The translations under genes and the position numbers were made by a program. From Frankia nepalensis (GTDB taxonomy: Bacteria; Actinomycetota; Actinomycetes; Frankiales; Frankiaceae): a DNA stretch of 64,000 nucleotides. Shown here in pieces: positions 33,551-42,417 of the stretch; positions within the stretch are counted from its first letter, which is position 1; each line of letters begins with the position of its first letter. The stretch spans positions 42,426-106,425 of the forward strand of contig NZ_JADWYU010000084.1 of NCBI RefSeq assembly GCF_016786325.1, in the 5' to 3' direction. The notes beneath the pieces are model-generated. The model did not search any database, was not told where the DNA came from, and worked only from the letters and a program-made list of their open reading frames with translations.

Positions 33551-34544
33551 CGACGTCCTCGCGCCGACCGGTGATGACCGCGACGATGGTCGAGCCCGCC
33601 GAGATCCGCCCATCCGCGACCATCGCGAACAAGCCGTACATCATTTTCGCGACGTACACCCAGTCCAGGAGCAGGCCGTGTCGGCCGGCGAAGTCGTCGA
33701 TGAAGGCGTCCAGTATCGGCGTGCGGCGGGCGAAGCCGCCGAAGTGGAACTCCTCGGCGATCCGCCAGTTGGCGGTTGTGTAGCCGAATGCGGCGCGCTG
33801 GAAAGCGGCGACTTCGTCAGCAAGGAAGCCGCCGCCCTTGAGCACGGAGACCCCGACCGCCTGTCGGTCCGGACCCAGCCCACCGGCGAGGCCCGCGAGG
33901 GTGCCGCCGGTGCCGACCGGGCAGACGACTACGTCGACGTCGGGGACCTGGCCGACGAGCTCGGTCGCCAGCTGGGCGCAGCCAGCGACCGCCAGTTCGT
34001 TGCTGCCGCCTTCGGGGAGCAGGTAGAACGGGCCGAACTCGGCGGCCAGTTCGGCGAGCAGGCCCGGGTCTCGCTTGGCCCGGTAGCGGGTCCGGTCGAG
34101 GTAGGTCAGTCGCATCCCGTGCTGCTCGGTCGCGTGGGCGAGAACCGGATTGAGCGGCAGGTGCTCCTCTCCTCGGATCACGCCGACCGTGCGGAAGCCG
34201 AAGTGCCAACCGGCTGCCGCGGTCGCCGCGATGTGATTCGAGTACGCCCCGCCGAAGGTCAACAGCGTCTCTGCGCCCTGCTCGGCGGCCACGGCCAGGT
34301 TGCCGGCCAACTTCCGCCACTTGTTGCCCGGGAAGTCGGGGTGGATCAGGTCGTCCCGCTTGAGCAGCAGCCGCACCGCGCCCAGCCGGTCGTCCAGCAG
34401 CTCGGCCACCGGCGACGGCAACTCAAGCTCTGGCTTGTGTCCCCCCGCCTGCGTGCCCACCTGCGAAGCGTGCCACCCGGCACCGCCAGCCATGACGGGC
34501 ACCCCGGCGCCAATCATCCAAGCAAGTTCCACGGCCCGCCGCAT
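33540..34544 (-). CDS. D-cysteine desulfhydrase / ACC deaminase-family PLP enzyme
   Basis: Up to 334 residues; the first ~30 are poorly conserved-looking and the true start may be internal (for example near the GTQAGGHKPELELPSPV region). KRDDLIHPDFPGNKWRKLAG carries the PLP lysine, TFGGAYSNHIAATAAAG is the substrate loop and PVGTGGTLAGLAGG binds the phosphate. Family members degrade D-cysteine or 1-aminocyclopropane-1-carboxylate; motifs here do not decide between them, and the desulfhydrase-like branch is the safer label. It lies inside the segment flanked by tRNA-Leu sequences. Confidence 0.8.
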   Translation of the reverse strand: MRRAVELAWMIGAGVPVMAGGAGWHASQVGTQAGGHKPELELPSPVAELLDDRLGAVRLLLKRDDLIHPDFPGNKWRKLAGNLAVAAEQGAETLLTFGGAYSNHIAATAAAGWHFGFRTVGVIRGEEHLPLNPVLAHATEQHGMRLTYLDRTRYRAKRDPGLLAELAAEFGPFYLLPEGGSNELAVAGCAQLATELVGQVPDVDVVVCPVGTGGTLAGLAGGLGPDRQAVGVSVLKGGGFLADEVAAFQRAAFGYTTANWRIAEEFHFGGFARRTPILDAFIDDFAGRHGLLLDWVYVAKMMYGLFAMVADGRISAGSTIVAVITGRREDVVRP

Positions 34545-34827
34545 GACTGAGCCTGAATGTCGTGCTACGGCGCAGCTCGGACCGGGCGGGCCGCCGGCGC
34601 CGCGTCGCTGTGGCCCGCGGCCGCATAGGCCGCATAGGCTGCCTGCCGAATTGCGCTCTTTAGAGGATCAAGGCGCGTGCTTCGCTCGCCTACGCGGCCG
34701 CCGAGCCGCTCGGTGGTTTGGCGGACTTGCGCATGCGGCCCTGGGCGGCCGTAAGCGCCACCGCCCGCGGTCAATGACGACAGCGTCCCCACCGAGCGAG
34801 CAACTCCACACTATTGGCCCGTCAGAT

Positions 34828-35274
34828 CTAAGGCTGCTGGCGGCTTAGGATGACAAAGCCGCGGCCGTCCGTTGTGGCGTTGAACGTCGCGGTCGGCGCG
34901 AACCCCAGTCCCCGAAACACCCGCTGGGCACGGATGTTGAAGCTGGCTAGAGTCACCCGAAAGGCCGTGGGGCGGAAACATGCGGCACCGTACTCCAGGC
35001 CGATTGCGATTGCCTGTCTTCCAAGACCAAGGCCCGTCAGCTCGGGACGCAGGCCTCCACCCGTGTCCAGGGCACACTCGTCGTACTCGCCACCTGGAAC
35101 ACGGCCGTCAGCACCAAAAGTCCGATAGCCGATGAGCTTGCCCTCATCCACCAGGGCGACGTACCCGTTTTGGGGATCTGTGAAGAACGCGGGTTCTGTG
35201 CCAACAAGATCATAGCAGTCGTACGGCGGAGGATAACGCCACGTGACGATATTCGCCGCGTACTCCTCGGTCAT
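34828..35274 (-). CDS. GNAT-family N-acetyltransferase
   Basis: 148 residues from ATG 35274 (GGAG nine bases upstream); the open frame extends to 35433 and GTG 35289 could add the first strand. NIVTWRYPPPYDCYDL near the start, then LTGLGLGRQAIAIGL (acetyl-CoA loop) and NIRAQRVFRGLGFAPTATF are typical. A TATAGT box lies upstream on this strand (35294-35299 as plus coordinates). It lies between the PLP-enzyme gene and tRNA-Leu, with lower GC3 than neighbours, and may have arrived with that segment. Confidence 0.75.
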   Translation of the reverse strand: MTEEYAANIVTWRYPPPYDCYDLVGTEPAFFTDPQNGYVALVDEGKLIGYRTFGADGRVPGGEYDECALDTGGGLRPELTGLGLGRQAIAIGLEYGAACFRPTAFRVTLASFNIRAQRVFRGLGFAPTATFNATTDGRGFVILSRQQP

Positions 35275-35660
35275 CCCGACGATCTCCACGACGACTATAT
35301 GAGCAGCAAGGCGCTGACGAGTCAACGCCCTCTGACGCAACTGCTTGCCTGCCCCCCGGCGCCGCCGCCTGCTCTGTGGCAGCCAGCGAACAATGGCGTG
35401 CGACCACGGGCGTCCGTGAACGCCGTCGGCCACGTGACCTGGACCAGCGAACGCCCACAGACACGGGCGGACGAGCCAGCGAAGATCTCAATGTCTCGAC
35501 CTTGGTGGCTTCGGCCGGTCGCGCGTGCCGCGGTCTCGTTCGCGGTCGTTCGGCAGGGGTCGGAGACGTCCCGTCGACCATCGAAGACGTATTCCACGTG
35601 GATCTTCAACGGCCGCGGCGGTGGATCGCTTCAGGCGCAAAACGCCTGGTAGGCAAGGTG

Positions 35661-35741
35661 TGCGGGAGGGGGGACTTGAACCCCCACGCCCTAGGGCGGC
35701 AGATCCTAAGTCTGCTGCGTCTGCCATTCCGCCACTCCCGC
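35661..35741 (-). tRNA. tRNA-Leu (anticodon UAG)
   Basis: Read on the minus strand, a 7-bp acceptor stem GCGGGAG/CTCCCGC with discriminator A, a D-arm with GGCGGAATGGCAGACGC, an anticodon arm GCAGA-CTTAGGA-TCTGC (anticodon TAG), a long variable arm (CCGCCCTAGGGCG) and a T-arm GGGGGTTCAAGTCCCCC are all present. The extra arm identifies class II tRNA-Leu. CCA is not encoded. Its 3' half is partly duplicated at 33286-33327. Confidence 0.95.
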
Positions 35742-36707
35742 GTGCCTCCAGCCTATCGATCGAGGAGTGGGCCGTGGGCGCGGATGGTCAGTGGCGTGCG
35801 CCCTGCCGGCACGGGCCGGGGCGCCCGCCGGCATCCTGCTCGACGGTCGGTCTCGCTGGGGCGCAGTGGGGAGATCTCAGGGTTCGGCGCTCGGTCATCG
35901 CATTAAGATCATGACCGCTGTGGCGATCGGAAGCGATCGGCTGACATGGTTGGTCCGTGGCGGTGTCGGCCGATCATGGTCAGGTGGCCGTGGCGCCTCA
36001 GGTTGTGGCGTTTCTGGGTCCTTGGGCGTGCGGGACGTCCTGTGTCCAAGCGCCGATCCGTGCACACAACTGGCGATCTTTGGCGCGTCCGGACCCGGTC
36101 CACCCGGTTGATCTGTCAGATCTGTGCGTTGACCCCCTGAAGTCAGGGGGACAAAGCGGACAGAAGTCGCCGAATAGTGCACAGAATTGTCGATCGTGAA
36201 GGTAGCTCCGACTCGCCATGGTCCTTGATCGTCAGAAGCGTGCGCGGACCGGCGATCGAACTGGCCACGCCAAGATCCGTGAGAAGTACCCCGGTCGCGG
36301 CGGCGGCCGTCGAACTCCCCGGCGCTGGTTACGGCGCGTGGCTGGCGACGCGCCGCCGAAACGTTCGGTGGCTTCTCAGTAGTCCTGGCGCGGTGTGACA
36401 CGCTGCTGGGTGCAACGTGGCTGGCAACCTTCGCGTCAGAGGCCACAAAGGTCCGGCTTGGCCGGGGTGAGGGTCGGCTGGTGGGCGAGGCGCGGGGACG
36501 ACGTGCCGCCGCTTCGCGAGCGCTCGATGCGCGCTCGTCGAGCGGGCACGGATCGTCGTTCCAGAGCCCGGCCGCCGGCTTGGCCCACGCGCCAGCCGTC
36601 AGTATCGGCCGGCCTTTGATGAGGGCTCGGTAGGACAGGTAGCACCCGCTCCGGCGACCGCCGGCGCGGTGAAGCGACGGGCGGCGGCCTGAGAGGCGGG
36701 AGTCGCG
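35742..36707. other. Gene-free interval beside tRNA-Leu
   Basis: About 965 bp with no convincing gene; a 183-codon minus frame exists but has a composition unlike the neighbours and no domain. It contains a short hairpin at 36133-36150, direct repeats of GCGATCGG near 35933, and is less GC-rich than the core genome. It may be degraded mobile DNA. Confidence 0.45.
36133..36150. terminator. Short perfect hairpin
   Basis: CCCCCTGA and TCAGGGGG are separated by AG in the gene-free interval. It could be a terminator stem or operator; nothing nearby decides. Confidence 0.35.
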
Positions 36708-37409
36708 ATGACACCATCACGTGGTGCTCTGGGCGGGCCTGCCGGTGGACCAGAGGGAGGGATCCCGGTGCGGCGAGCGGGCAGGTACGGTGCGCTTCTC
36801 GACGGCGACCTGATGAACCTCCTGTTTCCTGAAAGGGAGGTGGTCAGGGTCCTGCTCGATGGCCGGTTGGTCGATGCGGTGTTCCGCGTGGAAGCCGGCG
36901 AGCACGCGCGAAGGGCGCGGTTCGGGTTGAGAGCGCTGTGCTATCCGCATCTGCTGCGCCGGCTCGAGCGCCTTCCCTCGGGAGTCCTCGTCGGTGACCC
37001 CGTTCCGTGGGTCGAGACGTGTCCGCTGCCCGAGGGCGTGGTCGAACGGTCGGCGGCCGGGATCGGGCGCCTCCTGGAGCCGCCGGTTGTCCTGGACGCG
37101 GTGGTAGTGCCGGCGGTCGGTCCCGCGCAGACCCGGCATGTGTGGGTCGCCGACCGGTTCGCGCCTCACGCGCGTCGTTGGGTGGTCAGCGGTGACCGTC
37201 GGGTGGACGCGGCGGTGCTCGTCGCCGCGGCGGTCCGCGGGGTAGGGCTGGTCACCCGCTGGCCCGGCCCCGAGGTCGTCACCGCGGCGGATTCTCCGGC
37301 CGGGCGGCCGACGGCGGGCACGGCCTGGCTGCTGGCCGAGCAGACCTACGGGGCCTGGCTCGCCGCGGGCGCGCGCTCGCGGCGCCGTGAGCTGGTTCCG
37401 ACCGGTTGA
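36708..37409 (+). CDS. Hypothetical protein
   Basis: 233 residues from ATG 36708, with GGGAG five bases upstream. Not recognised. The first 25 residues are Gly/Pro-rich; the middle has alternating hydrophobic strands and Arg-rich helices (REVVRVLLDGRLVDAVFRV, LCYPHLLRRLERLPSGVLVG), and the end has WLLAEQTYGAWLAAGARSRRR. It is soluble by appearance. Codon use is GC-rich and consistent with a real gene. It is followed by a nested hairpin element that may end its transcript. Confidence 0.55.
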   Translation: MTPSRGALGGPAGGPEGGIPVRRAGRYGALLDGDLMNLLFPEREVVRVLLDGRLVDAVFRVEAGEHARRARFGLRALCYPHLLRRLERLPSGVLVGDPVPWVETCPLPEGVVERSAAGIGRLLEPPVVLDAVVVPAVGPAQTRHVWVADRFAPHARRWVVSGDRRVDAAVLVAAAVRGVGLVTRWPGPEVVTAADSPAGRPTAGTAWLLAEQTYGAWLAAGARSRRRELVPTG

Positions 37410-37486
37410 TCCGCCGCGATCCAATTTCGCTCTAACGGGCGGGTGGGCGACTTTGTGGGCGAAATCAGCCGAATAAGCCGGCCTAG

Positions 37487-37549
37487 CGGCTGCCTGGAGC
37501 ACCTCGGCGGCGCGAAAGCGCTTTGACGCCGCCAAGGGGTAGGCAGCCG
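37487..37549. terminator. Nested three-tier hairpin element
   Basis: Outer arms CGGCTGCCT (37487-37495) and AGGCAGCCG (37541-37549), middle arms GGCGGCG (37506-37512) and CGCCGCC (37527-37533), and an inner palindrome AAAGCGCTTT (37515-37524). It is followed by GGGCTTTGTT. It is probably a terminator for the upstream gene, though its layered design is more elaborate than usual. Confidence 0.5.
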
Positions 37550-38101
37550 GGCTTTGTTGCTGGGGGTGACACCTATCGCGCACTCTGCCGCAGCCGAGCG
37601 CCGATCCGCCCGGCGAAGGCACCTGTGGCCGTCGCCGGGCGACGAATCGGGACGAGGGATGCGGCTGGGGTGTCACGGCCCGGGGACGGATGGATCGGCC
37701 CGGACACCTCAGCCGCGTCCTCAACCTACCTGCTCGATAGCTGATAGTCACTGATCGATTACAGGCAGTTCCCAGGCTACACCCTGAGACCGGTCCTTGC
37801 CGGATGACACTCCGTATGGTCGCCATTTCGGCACGGAAGGGCTCATCGGCGGCGATGTCGCCCTCGAAGGGGAGCCGGGGTTCGCGGACCGTATGGTCGT
37901 GTGAGGGGGCGACAACGCCTGGGTACGCAGTTCGTTCGAGGAACTGTCGACTTCGGCGTCTTCCTTGCCGTGGCGTGCCCACTATCACGTTGGACGCATA
38001 TCAGGCAAGATCCGGGCACTCGTGGACGATCTACCCGGATGTCCGCGGTTCGGCAATCGGCTGGTGACGACACCCACAGGGTGTGTCCAGCGGTTCCGGC
38101 T
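37550..38101. other. Gene-free interval upstream of murI
   Basis: About 550 bp without a convincing gene; frames on both strands lack domain character. It ends in the murI promoter. It marks the right border of the variable segment that separates cysM from murI. Confidence 0.4.
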
Positions 38102-38107
38102 TAGTCT
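38102..38107 (+). promoter_or_regulatory. Minus-10 box for leaderless murI
   Basis: TAGTCT ends eight bases before the murI ATG, and the intervening CTTTGCC has no ribosome-binding site. This spacing is typical of leaderless actinobacterial transcripts. Confidence 0.45.
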
Positions 38108-38115
38108 TTGCCTTC

Positions 38116-39060
38116 ATGAGCGACGCGCCGATAGGGGTGTTCGACAGTGGCGTAGGCGGTCTGACGGTGGCCAGGGCCATCCTCGACCAGCTGCCGCATG
38201 AGCCGCTCCTGTACTTCGGCGATACCGCGCACGCCCCGTACGGCCCGCGGCCGATCGCCGAGATCCGCCGGCTCGCGCTCGCCGCCATGGACACGCTGGT
38301 CGCCGATGGCGTCAAGCTCCTCGTGATCGCGTGCAACACGGCCAGCGCGGCCTGCCTGCGCGATGCCCGGGAGCGTTACGACGTTCCGGTGGTCGAGGTC
38401 GTCCTCCCGGCCGCCCGCCGCGCGGTGGCCGCCAGCCGGAGCGGGCGGGTCGGCGTGATCGGGACGAGCGCGACGATCACCAGCCGCGCCTACGACGACG
38501 CGGTCGCCGCCGCGGGGGTGACCCTGACGAGCGTTGCCTGCCCCGCGTTCGTCGACTTCGTCGAACGCGGTACGACGGCGGGCCGGCAGCTGCTCGGCCT
38601 GACCGAGGCATACCTGGCGCCGCTACAGGAAGCGGGCGTCGACACCCTGATCCTCGGATGTACCCATTATCCGCTGCTGACTGGGGTTATCAGCCTCGTT
38701 ATGGGGGAAGGGGTGACGCTGGTGAGTAGCGCTGAGGAAACCGCCAAGGACACCTACCGAGTGTTGGCACGCGGTGGGTTGTTCCGTGACCCGGACCTGC
38801 CCGCACCCGCCCACCGGTTCCTCGCCACTGGCGATCCCCGCTCGTTCACCCGGGTCGGCCGCCGGTTCCTCGGCCCGGAGCTGGGAGCCGTGCTTCCCGG
38901 CCAGCCGGTCGGCGGCGGTACCCGTGACGCGGACACCAGTGGCGCGCAACAGCCTTTGCCCGTGAGCATGGCGGTGAACACCCGGGAAGCGGACGAGGGC
39001 GGCGAGATGGCGGCGGTCCTGGCGACAGCGACGGCGACGGCTGAGGCGGTGCGTCGGTGA
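38116..39060 (+). CDS. murI: Glutamate racemase
   Basis: 314 residues from ATG 38116. [39 protein letters not shown] (catalytic Cys) and [11 protein letters not shown] (second catalytic Cys) are complete. It supplies D-glutamate for peptidoglycan. The C-terminal ~60 residues are an extra Gly/Ala/Thr-rich tail beyond the usual length. Its TGA overlaps the next gene's GTG, so the two are coupled as in other actinobacteria. Confidence 0.93.
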   Translation: MSDAPIGVFDSGVGGLTVARAILDQLPHEPLLYFGDTAHAPYGPRPIAEIRRLALAAMDTLVADGVKLLVIACNTASAACLRDARERYDVPVVEVVLPAARRAVAASRSGRVGVIGTSATITSRAYDDAVAAAGVTLTSVACPAFVDFVERGTTAGRQLLGLTEAYLAPLQEAGVDTLILGCTHYPLLTGVISLVMGEGVTLVSSAEETAKDTYRVLARGGLFRDPDLPAPAHRFLATGDPRSFTRVGRRFLGPELGAVLPGQPVGGGTRDADTSGAQQPLPVSMAVNTREADEGGEMAAVLATATATAEAVRR

Positions 39061-39803
39061 AACTCACCATTCTGGGCTGCTCCGGGACCTATCCCGGACC
39101 AAGCTCCGCGTGCTCCTCCTATCTGGTCGAGTCCGGCGGGTTCCGGCTCGTCCTGGACGCCGGCAACGGCTCGATGGGCGAGCTGCAGCGGCACTGCGAC
39201 CTGCGGGACGTCGACGCGGTGCTGCTCAGCCACCTGCATGGCGACCACTGTTTGGATCTCGTCGTGCAGAGCTATGCGCGCCGTTACCACCCCCAGGGCA
39301 TGCCTCCCAAGCTGCCCGTCTATGGGCCGATCAACACCCGGGAACGGCTGTGTGGCGCCTTCGAGCGCTGGCCCGACGACTCGCTCGCCGACATCTACGA
39401 CTTCCAGACGATCGGCCCGGGTCGTGTCCATATCGGGCCGTTCCTGATCGATCTGGCCCGGGTCGCCCACCCGGTCGAGGCCTATGGCGTGCGGATCAGC
39501 GCCGACGGCAAGGTGCTGACCTACTCCGGTGACACCGGCCCCTGCGAGAAGCTCGTCCGGCTCGCGAAGGACAGCGATCTCTTCCTCTGCGAGGCCGCCT
39601 TCCTCGACCACGAGGACAACCCGCCGGACCTGCACCTGACCGGCCGCGAAGCGGGTCAGCACGCCGAGGCCGCCGGCGTCGGCCAGCTCGTCGTCACCCA
39701 CTTGGTTCCCTGGGGCGACGCGGCCCGCAGTCAGGAGGAAGCCGCCTCCACCTTCCGCGGCCAGCTCAGCCTCGCCACGCCCGGCGCCAGCTACGAGGTC
39801 TGA
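39057..39803 (+). CDS. Metallo-beta-lactamase-fold phosphodiesterase (Rv1339-like)
   Basis: 248 residues from GTG 39057 (GTGA overlap with murI). The MBL metal motif [22 protein letters not shown] and [10 protein letters not shown] are present. By position and sequence type it corresponds to M. tuberculosis Rv1339, reported as an atypical cyclic-AMP phosphodiesterase; RNase Z-like activity is the alternative. Cytoplasmic. Confidence 0.85.
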   Translation: MKLTILGCSGTYPGPSSACSSYLVESGGFRLVLDAGNGSMGELQRHCDLRDVDAVLLSHLHGDHCLDLVVQSYARRYHPQGMPPKLPVYGPINTRERLCGAFERWPDDSLADIYDFQTIGPGRVHIGPFLIDLARVAHPVEAYGVRISADGKVLTYSGDTGPCEKLVRLAKDSDLFLCEAAFLDHEDNPPDLHLTGREAGQHAEAAGVGQLVVTHLVPWGDAARSQEEAASTFRGQLSLATPGASYEV

Positions 39804-39873
39804 CCACCCCGCGCACACAGGTCATTCGCGGGTCGGACCTCCCCGGCCCGGTCACGCCGGGGTGAGCGGCCGC

Positions 39874-41049
39874 CTAGCCGGTCTGGGCGGGGTCGTCGCG
39901 TAGCAGCACGCCGCGGTGTCGCCAGGCCAGGGCCAGGAGGGCGGCGCCGGCGGCCTGCATCGGCTCCCGCCGGGTGAGGCGGTCGACGTTGGCCTGGTCG
40001 AAGGCGATCCCGGTCCCGGTGGCGCCATCCAGCGCGGACAGGACCTGGCCCTCGTCGTTGGCGTCGACACGCGCTCCGAAGACCGCGTCGAACGTCGGAG
40101 CGTCGAACACCGCGACGGTGAGCAGATCGGTCGCGAACGTGAGCGGGTCGGTGCCCATGCCGAGGACGCGCACCCGGACCCCGCCCTCGGCGCGGGCCCG
40201 GGTGAGCCGGGCGGCGAACGGCCAGGCGGCGTAGTCGACCGGCGCGAGGTCGCTGCCGTGCCCCTCCGGCTCCCCGCCCAGCTCCTCGGCGAACTCGCGG
40301 ACCATGGACCGCCACAGGTCGAAGTCGTTGCGCTCGTTCCACGGCGCCGGGCCGGCGGGCTGGAAGATGCCGGCCGGGATGACCTGGTAGAGGCCACCGG
40401 CATGGCCGACCTTGGCCGGGTCGCGCAGGTGCAGCAGGAACGTGGCGGTGCCGGCGGCGCGGTCCAGCCGCAGCGTCAGCGTGCTGATGGCGAGGTTCGC
40501 CGCTCTACGGGTGAGATCGCGCGGATCGCCGACCGCGGCGCGCAACGGCTGCCCGCCGCCCTCGAGGACGTGGGCGGCGTACTCGTGGGCGCACGCCTCG
40601 CCCACGTTCAGGCCGTCGAAGTAGCGGCCCAGCCGGAACACCATCCGGCCCCGCCCACCCGCGAGGTCGGCTTCCAGAAGCCGGTAGGTCGGCAGGTTCG
40701 CGAACACGGCCGGGGGTGCCAGCGTCGCGACCGCGGCCGCGTAGGTGTCATGGCGGGAGCCGTCCCGGCGCAGCGGGCGCATGGCCTCGGAAACCGGCTC
40801 CCTGCCGGTCAGGCCGCCGGCGGGCCGATCGGGGACGAGCTGGAGGTCGACCTCGGACAGGTCGATCGGAACCGGGGGCAGCCAGCGCGGGTCGGCGAGC
40901 AGCGGCGTACCGGCGACGTGCGTCGCCGCCGGGTACTGGCCGGCTGCCGCCACGGCGAGCTCGTGGCGGTGACGTTTCAGCTGGTCACGAACTCGCAGCC
41001 ATGCGCGCTCGCTGTCGGTCAGCGCGTGTGGCGGGCCGTCGACCGTCAC
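39874..41049 (-). CDS. HTH-less paralogue of the Nudix-like regulator
   Basis: 391 residues from GTG 41049, chosen by GGGAGA a few bases upstream; the frame is open further but without similarity. It aligns along its length with the C-terminal part of the protein at 23679-25172: LRVRDQLKRHRHELAVAAAG, GLYQVIPAGIFQPAG and FDLWRSMVREFAEELGG. The XRE domain is absent. It lies between the conserved MBL and RpiB-like/rdgB/rph genes, which are adjacent in M. tuberculosis, so it looks inserted. It may be an enzyme or a partner of the HTH-bearing copy. Confidence 0.7.
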   Translation of the reverse strand: MTVDGPPHALTDSERAWLRVRDQLKRHRHELAVAAAGQYPAATHVAGTPLLADPRWLPPVPIDLSEVDLQLVPDRPAGGLTGREPVSEAMRPLRRDGSRHDTYAAAVATLAPPAVFANLPTYRLLEADLAGGRGRMVFRLGRYFDGLNVGEACAHEYAAHVLEGGGQPLRAAVGDPRDLTRRAANLAISTLTLRLDRAAGTATFLLHLRDPAKVGHAGGLYQVIPAGIFQPAGPAPWNERNDFDLWRSMVREFAEELGGEPEGHGSDLAPVDYAAWPFAARLTRARAEGGVRVRVLGMGTDPLTFATDLLTVAVFDAPTFDAVFGARVDANDEGQVLSALDGATGTGIAFDQANVDRLTRREPMQAAGAALLALAWRHRGVLLRDDPAQTG

Positions 41050-41162
41050 GCGATCTCCCTTCGCCGGCCGCCCGAGATCCATCGGCTGACCCCGGTGGCG
41101 GCGGCGATGGTCTTCCCGGCCCCGGTTCCCGCGTCGTTCCCGCGTCGTTCCCGCGCGGCCCG

Positions 41163-41588
41163 CTACCTGCCGCGGAGCTTGTCGATCTGGAGGGCTTCCT
41201 CCGGGTCGGGGGCGTCGACCGCGAAGAACGCCTTCAGGCAGTCGACGGCGACGTCGGGAGCCGTCCGCTTCAGGCTCAGGGTGAGGACGTTCGCGTCGTT
41301 CCAGAGACGGGCGTTCGTGGCGATCCACGGCTCCCAGGCCTGCGCGGCGCGAACTCCGGGGACCTTGTTCGCCGCCATCGCCGTGCCTGTGCCGGTCCAG
41401 CACATGAGGACGCCGAAACGGTACTCACCGCTCGCGACGCCTCTGCCGACGGTTTCGGAGAGCTCCGGCCAGCTGGTCGTGTCCACGACGCTGGTTTCGA
41501 AGTTGGCCTGGAGATACTCCCGGACCGCGGTCACGCACTCGTTGGTGTCATCCGCGCCAAAAATGACTGTGAACTTCCCGGCCGTCAC
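41163..41588 (-). CDS. RpiB/LacAB-family sugar isomerase
   Basis: 141 residues. VLMCWTGTGTAMAANKVPGVRAAQAW matches the RpiB active-site stretch (split: VLMCWTGTG, AANKVPGVRAA) with the catalytic Cys retained, and WNDANVLTLS matches the HNDANVL motif with Trp for His. The N-terminus FTVIFGADDTN differs from canonical GSDHAG, so the substrate may not be ribose 5-phosphate. Same strand as rdgB upstream and the Nudix-like gene downstream. Confidence 0.75.
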   Translation of the reverse strand: MTAGKFTVIFGADDTNECVTAVREYLQANFETSVVDTTSWPELSETVGRGVASGEYRFGVLMCWTGTGTAMAANKVPGVRAAQAWEPWIATNARLWNDANVLTLSLKRTAPDVAVDCLKAFFAVDAPDPEEALQIDKLRGR

Positions 41589-41710
41589 GGGACCCGTCGC
41601 ACCTTTCCGCTACCCCACGAGCCGTCCGGAGACGACCCGCCGCGCGCCGAGCTGGCCGCCGCCCCCACGTGCCAGCTCCGTTCCGTCGCTCAATGTTACC
41701 ATTTGCGTAC

Positions 41711-41730
41711 CACCAGGTAATGTCCTGGTG
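41711..41730. promoter_or_regulatory. Operator candidate upstream of the RpiB-like gene
   Basis: CACCAGG (41711-41717) and CCTGGTG (41724-41730) with a TAATGT spacer lie in an AT-richer stretch. On the minus strand a TAACAT box follows about 20 bases later, so the palindrome would cover the -35 region. Confidence 0.45.
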
Positions 41731-41772
41731 AACTATCCGACGGCGAGAAGGCGGGGCCTGGCCTCCTCGCCG

Positions 41773-42417
41773 CTACTGGGTGGTGCCGGCCGGCCGTGGG
41801 GAAAGCAGGCCGGGGAGGACGCCGGCGAGCGCGCGGAAGGCCTGGCCGCGGTGGCTGATGGCGTCCTTCTCGTCGGCGGACAGCTCCGCGGTGGTACGGG
41901 TCTCGCCGTCGCCGACGAACAGCGGGTCATAGCCGAAGCCGTTCTCGCCGCGGGGTGCCGTCAGCAGCAAGCCGCGCAGCTCGCCGTGGACGACGTGCTC
42001 CCGGCCGTCAGGGCTGACGAACGCGGCGGCGCAGACGAACGCGGCGCCCCGGCGGTCGGGCGGCACGTCGTCGAGCTGGGCGAGCAGCAGCGCGTTGTTC
42101 GCCGCGTCCCGCTCGGCGCCCTTGGTACCAACGGGGCTGCCCGCCCAGCGGGCGGACCGGACGCCGGGCATGCCGTTCAGCTCGTCGACGGTGAGCCCGG
42201 AGTCGTCGGCGACGGCGGGCAGGCCGGTCGTGGCCACCGCGTCACGGGCCTTGATCAGCGCGTTCTCGGCGAACGTGCGGCCGGTCTCGGGCACGTCGGG
42301 GCCGGGCGGCAGCCCCACCAGTTCGACGGCCAGGCCGCTCGCGGCGAGGATGCGGCGCAGCTCGACGAGCTTGGCCTCGTTGCGGCTGGCGAGCACGATC
42401 CGCGTGCCGGTGCTCAA
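41773..42417 (-). CDS. rdgB: XTP/dITP pyrophosphatase (RdgB/HAM1)
   Basis: 214 residues. [50 protein letters not shown] and [11 protein letters not shown] are the family motifs. It hydrolyses non-canonical purine triphosphates to keep them out of DNA. It starts with TTG 42417, which overlaps the rph TGA (TTGA), so rare-start translation depends on coupling to rph. Confidence 0.92.
   Translation of the reverse strand: MSTGTRIVLASRNEAKLVELRRILAASGLAVELVGLPPGPDVPETGRTFAENALIKARDAVATTGLPAVADDSGLTVDELNGMPGVRSARWAGSPVGTKGAERDAANNALLLAQLDDVPPDRRGAAFVCAAAFVSPDGREHVVHGELRGLLLTAPRGENGFGYDPLFVGDGETRTTAELSADEKDAISHRGQAFRALAGVLPGLLSPRPAGTTQ

Noticed and set aside
33540..34544. Confident ACC deaminase call (plant-hormone modulation)
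   Set aside because: Active-site sequence fits the wider D-cysteine desulfhydrase/ACC deaminase family; specificity residues cannot be assigned without alignment.
35895..36446. 183-codon minus-strand frame beside tRNA-Leu
   Set aside because: Composition unlike a real gene, no ribosome-binding site, no recognisable domain; kept as gene-free.
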